Shown here: positions 1-7,737 of the stretch, piece after piece | Numbering within the stretch: the first letter of the stretch is position 1 | Layout: the number at the start of each line of letters is the position of its first letter | Origin: Pirellulaceae bacterium | Lineage (GTDB): Bacteria; Planctomycetota; Planctomycetia; Pirellulales; Pirellulaceae | Direction of reading: 5' to 3' | DNA length: 40,946 bases | Assembly: GCA_020852965.1 (NCBI GenBank) | Contig: JADYZV010000088.1 | Location: 1-40,946, forward strand | Program-made: the position numbers and the translations under genes | The notes under the pieces: model-generated | Databases searched by the model: none | Told to the model about the DNA's origin: nothing | What the model saw: only the letters and a program-made list of their open reading frames with translations

Positions 1-923
1 CACGGGGGGCGATGACGCCATTAGGTTTGTGAAGCGATAACTGCTTCTTGGACTTTCGATGACCATGGGGCTTGGAATTCCGCTTCGTTTGGGGTGAAAT
101 AGAGATTGTCATCTGGGACTCCTTGTTGGTGGAAAATTTACTCAACTTCTCCTCTAACAATCCAGATGACACTTTTTTTCTTCCCAATGCAAATGTTTTT
201 TGCTTTGCAGGACATCATACCAGTGCGGTTGGCACTCGCATGTGAGCATAGCAGGTGGCTGGCGGAGGTGCCATCGCCTGCGCAGACCGCTACTACCGGT
301 TGGCATATATGATGGTGCATCTGAGACTCGCGTGTTGACTATCTCACCTCGTACACCTGCGATCTGCTACGGCTCGGCGTTAAACGACGGGTCCTCGTTT
401 AACGCCTAGCCGGATTGGCCGGTGGAGCGAGAGAGATGTGTACTACGGAGTGTTGGCTCGATGCGCCTGCGATAGGATCAACGCAGGTGTACCGGCCAAG
501 TAGGCGCAGGCAGGAGCGGGGTTGATTGTGCTGTGCCAGTCGACTGCGCTCGAGAGGGCTATGGAGTGAGGTTGGCAACCGCAGGTGATCGTAGCAGGTG
601 GCTGCCGCAGGTGCCATCGCCTGCGCAGACCGCTACTACCGGTTGGCATATATGATGGTGCATCAGAGACTCGCGTGTTGACTATCTCACCTCATGCACC
701 TGCGGTCTGCTACGGCTCGGCGTTAAACGACGGGCCCTCGTTTCACGCCTAGCCGGATTGGCCGGTGGAGCGAGAGAGATGTGCACTGCGGAGTGTTGGC
801 TCGATGCGCCTGCGATAGGATCAGCGCAGGTGTACCGGCCAAGTAGGCGCAGGCAGGAGCGGGGTTGATTGTGCTGTGCCAGTCGACTGAACGAAATGCG
901 GATGGCACAACGGACTGTGATTG
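1..923. other. Gene-free region with repeat array
   Basis: I see no credible gene here. The short open frames are incidental to repeats: they recur in both repeat copies and have no recognisable domain or ribosome binding site. Positions 1-248 are unremarkable. From 249 the region is occupied by copies of the 332-bp element described separately, up to 889. The kinase stop codon follows at 924. Confidence 0.75.
249..889. repeat. Array of a ~332-bp terminal-inverted-repeat element
   Basis: Positions 249-546 and 592-889 are near-identical at a constant offset of 343 bp. Read as units, one full element runs 397-728. It starts GTTTAACGCCTAGCCG (397-412), and its far end (713-728) is the reverse complement of that with one mismatch. 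A partial unit precedes it (249-385) and another follows it (740-889). Units are separated by 11 bp of near-palindromic sequence (386-396 and 729-739), so each junction forms a long hairpin, for example 376-387 with 395-406. No protein-coding frame is conserved. An inverted full copy lies at 11386-11718. The family is not one I can name. Confidence 0.8.
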
Positions 924-3900
924 CTATTCATCCAACCGGTAGGTGGCAATACGGTAGGCGACGAGCTCTTCCTCGGTGATAACGTCGTCGTTGTTGGCGT
1001 CGGCACCGCTGGCTTTGAATGTCAACCCGCCCCACTCATTGGCAGTCAACACTCCATCTCCATTGCGATCGTACTGGCTAATTCGCTGAGCGGCCCATCT
1101 CATCGACTTGTCAGATATTGCTGAAGACGTTGTTTCTACGGGAGGAACTTTCGGTTGTGTGGGACTGCCACTTTCAAGATACTCGAAGAGCTCCTCGACA
1201 CTAACCGATTTGTCGTCGTCCTTGTCTGCGAGCGCGAAGTGAAAATGCATGCTCAGTTTCGTACCGAGCTTGTTAAATTCGCCCACGCTCAACTGGTTAT
1301 CCATATCACTGTCGAATTGGGCGAACCTCGACTGAGTCCACGCTAACCTCGTTGCGTGGAACTGCTTATCAACTTGATCCTTAGATACTAAATCGGGAAA
1401 CGCATTTGCTAATTCCTGTTTGATAAACGCTGCCAGCCACTGGCGTTGCGTCGGAGGGGCGGAAAACTGATCGCGATTGCTTGCTCGCATCTCCAATTCT
1501 GGCCAATTGAGTAGTGTTACTCCACTAATTTGACTTACTCCAAACGGATTGTATCTCGTGAACAACAGATATAATTCTCGGTCGACGGGAACCGTTGCTA
1601 GATAAACCGACTTAAGTTCCGAACGAAGCTGTGCACCGAAATCCATATGCTTGACGAAGGAAATTAGCTCGAAGGCCACCGATGCGAACCTACTATTATC
1701 GCTACCGCTTCCGAAAAAACGATTGCCACTGCTATAATTGCCTATACGAGCTGTATAGGCCATGGAAAAGGCGAGTGGATCTTTGAATTCAGTAGCTCGA
1801 AACGGATTGTTCAATTCCACTATGGCATATAGCTGGCTGTCGCTGCTGGACAATTCGGCAAGTCGCTTACGCAGCGCCCCGCTCAACTTCTTCGAATCTT
1901 CGTCACCCACTAGTTCAGGCAGACTCCCGCGAACGCTGTCGAGAATCATGATTGCCTGGATGACATACTGCGGTGGAGTTGCGTCGTCGTCCAGCGCGGC
2001 AATCGCTTGCAAACATACTTGGGCGGCAAATTTCGCACCGGGTGCCGCTAGCCTGTGATCGCCATTACTCGAAGAGGCGACGAAACTCCCCAGCCAAAAC
2101 TTGTGACTCAGATAGTGGCAATCTTCAAGGGATTTAAGCATGCGATCTTCCAGTGAGGGCTCGATCGGAGCGCGTTTATACAACAGGAAGGCAGCGAAAA
2201 GCTCTGCCGCTTCATCGAGTAGCGGATGGCGCTCTTTAGATTCGATAATGTTTAACTGCAGCCAGTCAACCAATGCGGTGGGAGTCGAATCTGCGCCTGC
2301 TAAATTCCATGATTCTAGAATCCGGGCTGTCCATACTAAGTCTTGAGATTGTTCGCATTCGCGCGCAAGCATCGGATAGTAGTCTGCGGCTGGCGTAGCG
2401 TGCTGTAGTAGCGGAAAGGCCACGCTATCCAGTTTCATCGATGCGCCCTCACCGGCCAACTTCAGCAACATGTCTCCATCGAGCGTGGGAAGAATTCGCA
2501 GCAGCGTCTCAGAAACCTGTTGGGAAGATTCGGGTAGCATTAAGGCTTTCACAGCATCAAATGCGTTAGAGACTGCACCAGGGCTGCGATCGTGTGCGAG
2601 CACATCGAGCCACTGAGTGAGCGTCTTACCTTCAAACAGCAATTCAGATTTGGGCAGATTGCTGGAGTCGGTTGGCCGTCCCGAGCGGTCAGCGAATTCT
2701 CGCATTTGTTTAAGTCTGAGTTCGACCGGAGCGAGTTTCGGATGGCCATTGCCCCACTTTGCCAGCAGCTCCTCTCTCAACATTTCAAGCTCCAAAATCT
2801 CACGTTCTATACTCTGCGGCACTGGCAACGAGTTGGAATCTGGCAGAGTCACCACAGGCAGAGTCGCTGATTTGTCCGCATCGACCATTCTGACTCGCGC
2901 GATCGTCGTTTCCCCTTTCTGAATCACAAATTGTCTATCATCGATCTGCACCGCGTCGCTGCCAGAATCAATTTCAACTTGATACTTGCCTGCGTAGAGC
3001 CGAGTGGTGTTGACGCCAGGTTCAATCGTCAACCTCTGATAAACCTCACCCTCTTTGAGCAAGCTCACCGAGACATTGGCCGCGTCGGATTCGATTACTA
3101 ATTGCCCTTTTTGCATTTCGAGAGTGATCAGCACTCCGACAAGTACAAACAGCGGAGTCAGCGCAGCGGCAGTCAACCAACCCCTACGCGATTTACCACC
3201 GAGCGAAGAGTCAGAATTCGTCGCCAGAGCTAGTGGTGCATTGGGCGAAGGAGCATTGGCAACGTTTCCAAAGCATTCTTCAGGTAGCTTGGCAATGTTA
3301 GCTTGGGCCAGACCAATCAGGCTGATCAAATCTGCACCGGCGGTGAAAGCCTGTAGCTGCTCGGCGACATGAGCCGCGCTGGCGGGACGCTCGACCGGAT
3401 CGCGCGCGAGCAATGATCTCACTAGCTTGACCAACTCAGGCGGAGCGTCGGGACGAAGCGTGTCGAGACTCGGCGCTTCATAGCTGGCCAACAAACGCAG
3501 CTTGGCCAGCGGCGATAAATGTGGCGTCACGGCCAACGGTGCATGGCCACACAACAGTCGAAACAAGGTGGCACCGAGCGAATAGAGATCCGCGCGATAG
3601 TCGACCGCCTCGGCGCGTTCGGCCTGCTCAGGTGCCATGTAATCGAGCGTCCCCATCAATTGTCCGACCGTCGTTAGCTCGGCGGATGTTTCGTCCCATA
3701 GATTGTGCTGCGCAAGACCGAAGTCGAGTATTTTCACTTGACCGGTGCTACTGAGCATCATGTTGGAGGGTTTGATGTCGCGATGCACAATGCCGACCGA
3801 GTGCGCGTGCGACAGTCCCAGCGCGATGGTGCGCATGATGGCACACGCATCGGCAATCGAGAGTTTTCCCACCGAGTGGGCGATGCGGCTGAGGTCGAGT

Positions 3901-4478
3901 CCATCGATGTACTCCATCACCAGGTAGTGCGTCCCTTCGTGCTGACCGGCATCGGTCGCATTGACGATAGCCACGTGCTCGAGCTCACCGGCGGCGCGAA
4001 TCTCGCGCTGAAAACGAGCGGCGAAGTGATCACCACGAAATGCACGAACTGGTAACAATTTGATTGCGACTTGTTTTCCCAATTGCCGATGGCGCGCAAG
4101 GTAGACCGCCCCCATGCCGCCGCGACCCAGTGGTCGCACCAGCTCATAGGCACCGATCTCTGTCACAACCAACTGCGGCTGCGCATTCTGCTGGCGGTCG
4201 GTGTCCGGCGAGTCATCGATCAAACGCCGCGCGTCGGATAGAACAGAATTAATTTCGGGATCGCTGGGAGACGAAATATCGGGTGCAGATCGAATATGTT
4301 CGACGAGCGTATCGGGATCGGCTTCCAGTGCAACGACGGTTTGTTCACAACTTGGGCACTCGGCCAAATGAGCTTCGATGGCATCGGTGATTTCCGGCTC
4401 GGACCATCCAGCCAGATAATCTTTCAATTTTTCTCGTGGCGGGCAGCTTGTCGTGTTCATGGGTGTCGTCGTGTACAT
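924..4478 (-). CDS. Membrane Ser/Thr protein kinase with zinc motif and EF-hands
   Basis: The product is 1184 aa and phosphorylates proteins. Residues 12-44 hold a Cys/His cluster (H37-x3-C41-x2-C44) resembling the zinc-binding anti-sigma motif. The kinase domain spans about 111-378: Gly loop GRGGMG at 118-123, K140, HRD 232-234, DFG 252-254 and APE 282-284, so all catalytic residues are present. One membrane helix (about 434-453) follows. The remaining 700 residues would be extracytoplasmic and end in four canonical EF-hand loops (beginning DSDMDN, DKDDDK, DRNGDG and DANNDD), suggesting calcium binding. It is transcribed away from the ECF sigma gene at 4679, a pairing common in planctomycetes. 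The start is uncertain: ATG at 4478 is weakly preceded by AGG, and ATG at 4460 is an alternative. Confidence 0.93.
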   Translation of the reverse strand: MYTTTPMNTTSCPPREKLKDYLAGWSEPEITDAIEAHLAECPSCEQTVVALEADPDTLVEHIRSAPDISSPSDPEINSVLSDARRLIDDSPDTDRQQNAQPQLVVTEIGAYELVRPLGRGGMGAVYLARHRQLGKQVAIKLLPVRAFRGDHFAARFQREIRAAGELEHVAIVNATDAGQHEGTHYLVMEYIDGLDLSRIAHSVGKLSIADACAIMRTIALGLSHAHSVGIVHRDIKPSNMMLSSTGQVKILDFGLAQHNLWDETSAELTTVGQLMGTLDYMAPEQAERAEAVDYRADLYSLGATLFRLLCGHAPLAVTPHLSPLAKLRLLASYEAPSLDTLRPDAPPELVKLVRSLLARDPVERPASAAHVAEQLQAFTAGADLISLIGLAQANIAKLPEECFGNVANAPSPNAPLALATNSDSSLGGKSRRGWLTAAALTPLFVLVGVLITLEMQKGQLVIESDAANVSVSLLKEGEVYQRLTIEPGVNTTRLYAGKYQVEIDSGSDAVQIDDRQFVIQKGETTIARVRMVDADKSATLPVVTLPDSNSLPVPQSIEREILELEMLREELLAKWGNGHPKLAPVELRLKQMREFADRSGRPTDSSNLPKSELLFEGKTLTQWLDVLAHDRSPGAVSNAFDAVKALMLPESSQQVSETLLRILPTLDGDMLLKLAGEGASMKLDSVAFPLLQHATPAADYYPMLARECEQSQDLVWTARILESWNLAGADSTPTALVDWLQLNIIESKERHPLLDEAAELFAAFLLYKRAPIEPSLEDRMLKSLEDCHYLSHKFWLGSFVASSSNGDHRLAAPGAKFAAQVCLQAIAALDDDATPPQYVIQAIMILDSVRGSLPELVGDEDSKKLSGALRKRLAELSSSDSQLYAIVELNNPFRATEFKDPLAFSMAYTARIGNYSSGNRFFGSGSDNSRFASVAFELISFVKHMDFGAQLRSELKSVYLATVPVDRELYLLFTRYNPFGVSQISGVTLLNWPELEMRASNRDQFSAPPTQRQWLAAFIKQELANAFPDLVSKDQVDKQFHATRLAWTQSRFAQFDSDMDNQLSVGEFNKLGTKLSMHFHFALADKDDDKSVSVEELFEYLESGSPTQPKVPPVETTSSAISDKSMRWAAQRISQYDRNGDGVLTANEWGGLTFKASGADANNDDVITEEELVAYRIATYRLDE

Positions 4479-4550
4479 GGGAGACCTGATCGAGTATGTT
4501 CAATGGTAGCCGAAGCCACTGGGCAAGTGGGAAAAGTTCGTCTGACGGTC

Positions 4551-4616
4551 GTAACCCGCTGCGTCAGCAAGGATGAAGAGACGCTGACTTTTTTCCTTGC
4601 TGACGCGGCGGGTTAC
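4551..4616. repeat. 22-bp inverted repeat with alternative terminator-like hairpin
   Basis: Left arm 4551-4572 and right arm 4595-4616 pair over 22 bp with one G-U/mismatch position. Inside, GTCAGC (4563-4568) can instead pair with GCTGAC (4583-4588), which is followed directly by six T residues (4589-4594). The two structures cannot coexist on a plus-strand transcript heading into the sigma factor gene. It may be an attenuator, or simply a dispersed palindromic element. Confidence 0.7.
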
Positions 4617-4625
4617 GAAAGTTGT

Positions 4626-4643
4626 ACTCGCCTTACGGCGAGT
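4626..4643. repeat. Short perfect hairpin ahead of sigma factor gene
   Basis: ACTCGCC (4626-4632) and GGCGAGT (4637-4643) form a perfect 7-bp stem with a TTAC loop. It lies 36 bp upstream of the GTG start of the sigma factor and directly after the longer inverted repeat, so it would fall in the 5' leader of that gene or overlap its promoter. Confidence 0.6.
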
Positions 4644-4678
4644 AGGAAAAAGTCGCTACTTACAAGAACGATTGAGGT

Positions 4679-5302
4679 GTGACAGCCATGTCGATGCAAG
4701 CCGATTCCGATGCAACTCGTGCAAGTCTGCTGTCCCGAGCCAGGCAGCATGACTCGCGGGCTTGGCACGAATTGGTCGACTTGTACGGCCCTCTCATTGC
4801 GCATTGGTGCCGGCGCAGTGGCCTTGACCACCATGCCTCGGCGGATTGCGTGCAACAGACATTCACGGCTGTGCTGCGGTCGTTGAATGGCTATCAAGCG
4901 CGCAAGTTGTCGGGGTCTTTTCGGAGTTGGCTATGGACGATTGCTTCCAATAAAATCCGAGACCATCGGCGGAGCAGTCGCCGCGAGGCGAGTGGCGTGG
5001 GTGGCAGCACTGCCTTGCAAGCTCTTCAGCAGTTGCCGATGGAAGAGCTGTCGGAAGAAGTGTTGACCGATGCAGAGCCCGTCGATGCGGAGCAGCTCAG
5101 TGCATTGGTAGCGCGAGCCAGGGAGCAAATTCGCGAGGAGTTTGCACCGCGAACTTGGGAGATATTCTGCCGCGCGGTAGTTGATCAAATACCCACCGCT
5201 ATGGTCGCTCAGGAATTTTCGGTCACGCCTGCGGCAGTTCGGCAAGCTCGGAGCCGCATTTTGAGGAGACTCAGGCAGCAGTTGGGCGATATCGAGCCCT
5301 AG
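4679..5302 (+). CDS. ECF-type RNA polymerase sigma factor
   Basis: The product, up to 207 aa, directs RNA polymerase to a dedicated promoter set. Region 2 is visible at about 55-100: the CVQQTF helix, then FRSWLWTIASNKIRDHRR, which would bind core polymerase and the -10 element. Region 4 is the C-terminal helix-turn-helix (about 160-203), including VAQEFSVTPAAVRQARSRIL. The linker is longer than in minimal ECFs. Possible starts are GTG 4679, ATG 4688 and ATG 4694; none has a clear Shine-Dalgarno, so the N-terminus is uncertain by five residues. It is divergent from the kinase gene, which carries an anti-sigma-like zinc motif. I infer the two form one signalling pair, probably of the planctomycete kinase-linked ECF groups. 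Confidence 0.92.
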   Translation: MTAMSMQADSDATRASLLSRARQHDSRAWHELVDLYGPLIAHWCRRSGLDHHASADCVQQTFTAVLRSLNGYQARKLSGSFRSWLWTIASNKIRDHRRSSRREASGVGGSTALQALQQLPMEELSEEVLTDAEPVDAEQLSALVARAREQIREEFAPRTWEIFCRAVVDQIPTAMVAQEFSVTPAAVRQARSRILRRLRQQLGDIEP

Positions 5303-5500
5303 GTCTTTTCGAAGTCGTTCACGAGTTTTGCAATCGCTCGTGCCATTCACCTGACAGAGGTATGAATGCATGGAAACGAGCAATGTCGTCTACTGTCTAA
5401 GTGTTATATCGTTGCGACTGGGAATTCTGTATTCTTTAAAGTGGACCACAACCGCAATGCCTACCTGTTTTGTTGGGCCGAAGGACAATGGAGTTAAACT

Positions 5501-5821
5501 ATGGTAGTCCAAGAAGTTACTAGCAAACCCATTCAAGATATATTCCGCGAACTTCGCGACGAATGGAAATCCCGAACGCGCCATCTTTCCAATACGGCGC
5601 AAATTTCATTGGTTTTCCCTTATCAGCGGATCATTGGGCTGGGCCCGCAGGTCGTTCCACTTATTCTGGCTGAAATGGATAGAGAGCCAGATCATTGGTT
5701 TTGGGCGTTAGAAGCCATCACCGGCGAAAACCCAGTCCCAAGTGCCGACGCAGGGAACATCGAAGCGTCCACTCAAGCTTGGCTTCGCTGGGGTAAGGAA
5801 AATGGTCTTCTGTCGCGATGA
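5501..5821 (+). CDS. Conserved hypothetical protein (partner of DUF7689-like gene)
   Basis: A 106-aa soluble protein with no signal peptide. ATG 5501 is preceded by GGAG (5490-5493). It contains YQRIIGLGPQVVPLILAEM and a Trp-rich HWFWALEAITGENPVP stretch, a pattern I associate with small proteins encoded just upstream of DUF7689 genes. Its stop overlaps the next ATG by 4 bp (ATGA at 5818-5821), so the two were co-translated. I know of no function. A role in a small two-component unit such as toxin and immunity or antitoxin is speculation from size and coupling only. Confidence 0.75.
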   Translation: MVVQEVTSKPIQDIFRELRDEWKSRTRHLSNTAQISLVFPYQRIIGLGPQVVPLILAEMDREPDHWFWALEAITGENPVPSADAGNIEASTQAWLRWGKENGLLSR

Positions 5822-6408
5822 GTCTGCAAACGCTTTTCCCGAAACTCTCCGACGATAATCACGAAGTAACCAGCCCACAAACAATCAAGTACAACTGCAT
5901 TGCGTGGGCTGTTGGCATTACAGACCGTTGGTGGCAACCAGGGGTTTGTTGGCCAATTGAGTCAACGCGTGACGACCATGGCATTGGAAACTTAGTGTTA
6001 GCAATGAAATCGCTAAGCGGTTTCGATATTGGCGGCGTCCTGCAAGCCGAGTTCCTCGATGCTGATCTCACGCATTTTGTACTTTTGGATTTTGCCGGTG
6101 ACCGTGGTGGGGAAGCTATCTACGAACTTCCAGTAGCGTGGCACTTTAAAGTGTGCCAACTTAGCTTGGCAAAACGCTTTCAGCTCTTCCTCGCTGGCTG
6201 TCTTCGCCTCGCGGAGTTGTATCCATGCCATGGTTTGTTCGCCGAACTTGCGATCGGGAACTCCAATAATTTGAACGTCTTGCACGGCTGGATGCTGGTA
6301 CAGAAGTTCCTCGATCTCTCGCGGGAAGATGTTTTCTCCGCCGCGAATGATGACATCGCGCAAGCGTCCCGTGATGCGATAGTATCCGTTCGGCTCGCGC
6401 ATCGCTAA
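5818..6408 (+). pseudogene. DUF7689-like gene, 3' part lost
   Basis: The frame starts at ATG 5818, overlapping the previous stop. Its first ~70 residues look like a DUF7689 N-terminus, with YNCIAWAVGITDRWWQP being the recognisable core. From about 6013 the frame enters the antisense strand of the acyl-CoA synthetase gene, whose stop codon is at 6013-6015, and stays open only by chance to 6408. The true family region is therefore about half the length I expect. I read this as a gene truncated by a rearrangement at about 6010-6035. A functional fusion product is less likely, because the remainder is antisense to conserved acyl-CoA synthetase sequence. Confidence 0.65.
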
Positions 6409-7737
6409 ATCACCGGTATGCAACCAGCCCTGAGCGTCGATGGCTGCAGCCGTTTGTTCGGGTGAATTGTAGTAGCCCAACATGACGTTATGACCGCGAC
6501 TGCACAATTCACCCCGTTGCATGTCCCCTAAGTCGCAACCGGTCTCGGGGTCAACCACTTTGGCTTCGATGCCGGGGAGCGTCCTGCCAACCGTGCCGAC
6601 ACGCAGTTCAAGCGAATCGTCGGTCAGCGTCTGAGTAATCAATGGTGATGCTTCGGTCTGCCCATAGCCGATGGTCATTTGTTCCGCGCCGAGTTCATGG
6701 GAGACTCGCTTCATCAATTCAATAGGGCAAGGGCTTCCGGCCATAATTCCGGTTCGGAGCTTGGTCAATCGATGTTGTTGGAAGTCTGCATGTTCTAGCA
6801 TGGCAATGAACATCGTCGGCACTCCGTAGACGGCTGTGCAGCGCTGGTGCTCAAGAGCCTCGAGCACAGCACCGACATGAAAACTCTCCGACGGAAAGAC
6901 CATCGTGGCACCATGCGCAGCGGCACACAACGTGCCCAGGACGCAGCCGAAGCAATGATACAACGGTACAGGAATACAGATTCGATCTTGGGAGCCGAGC
7001 TGCTGTCCCATTCCGGCATAGTAGGCATTTAAGAGAATGTTGCGATGCGAAAGCATCGCCCCCTTGGGTGAGCCGGTCGTACCGGATGTGTACTGAATAT
7101 TGATCGGCTCTAAACAAGTCGGCCTGGTCTCAGCCTGCGATAACTGTTCTGGCGAAATTGATTCAGCTCGCGACAAAAACTCTGGCCAGGAAAGGCTACC
7201 TGCGGGAGCATCGCCTCGCAGTGCGATGACTGTCTTAAGTTGCGGGAACTGTGGAGACTCAAGTAGCCCTGCGTGACTATCCGCCAACTCGGGAATAACT
7301 TGTTGCAGCGAGGCAAAGTAGTCATTCGCCTTATGGTGGTCGATGAGCGCTAAGCCACGTACTCTTGAGTGCTGCAGCGTGTAGGCCAATTCGTTGGAGC
7401 GATAAGATGGATTAACCGTGACCAGGACTACGCCAATTCTAGCGGTGGCAAACTGCAATAGGACCCATTGCGGAATGTTGGTAGCCCACAAGCCGAAGTG
7501 GTCACCATGCTGTAGTCCCATTGCCAATAGGGCGCGAGCTACTTGGTCGACCTCTTGATCGAAAGCGGCCCACGTGCGGCGATAGTCGGCAGAGCTAAAT
7601 ACGACGGCATCTTGCAGGGGAAAGCGACTGGCCGTTTCACGCAGGACTTGTCCAATCGTCAACCGATCGAGCCAAGGCGCGTCGCCGCCAATACTCGACG
7701 CGTCCACATCATCCACAGTTTTTCGATCATCGTTCAT
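6013..7737 (-). CDS. Acyl-CoA synthetase (AMP-forming)
   Basis: A 574-aa cytoplasmic enzyme of the ANL superfamily that activates a carboxylic acid to its CoA thioester using ATP. The phosphate-binding loop is YTSGTTGSPKG (216-226). GYGQTEASP is the adenine-binding motif, HTGDLAMREPNGYYRITGR the hinge region, and the catalytic lysine is in TVTGKIQKYK (K549). The overall pattern resembles ACSF2-like medium-chain or branched acid synthetases, but the substrate cannot be read from sequence. Its ATG overlaps the AtuA-family stop by 4 bp (7734-7737), so it is translated last in a three-gene operon. Its 3' end abuts the broken DUF7689-like gene. Confidence 0.93.
   Translation of the reverse strand: MNDDRKTVDDVDASSIGGDAPWLDRLTIGQVLRETASRFPLQDAVVFSSADYRRTWAAFDQEVDQVARALLAMGLQHGDHFGLWATNIPQWVLLQFATARIGVVLVTVNPSYRSNELAYTLQHSRVRGLALIDHHKANDYFASLQQVIPELADSHAGLLESPQFPQLKTVIALRGDAPAGSLSWPEFLSRAESISPEQLSQAETRPTCLEPINIQYTSGTTGSPKGAMLSHRNILLNAYYAGMGQQLGSQDRICIPVPLYHCFGCVLGTLCAAAHGATMVFPSESFHVGAVLEALEHQRCTAVYGVPTMFIAMLEHADFQQHRLTKLRTGIMAGSPCPIELMKRVSHELGAEQMTIGYGQTEASPLITQTLTDDSLELRVGTVGRTLPGIEAKVVDPETGCDLGDMQRGELCSRGHNVMLGYYNSPEQTAAAIDAQGWLHTGDLAMREPNGYYRITGRLRDVIIRGGENIFPREIEELLYQHPAVQDVQIIGVPDRKFGEQTMAWIQLREAKTASEEELKAFCQAKLAHFKVPRYWKFVDSFPTTVTGKIQKYKMREISIEELGLQDAANIETA

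Noticed and set aside
249-889. Conserved small proteins in the repeat array
   Set aside because: Frames appear on both strands in both copies only because the DNA is duplicated; there is no coding signature.
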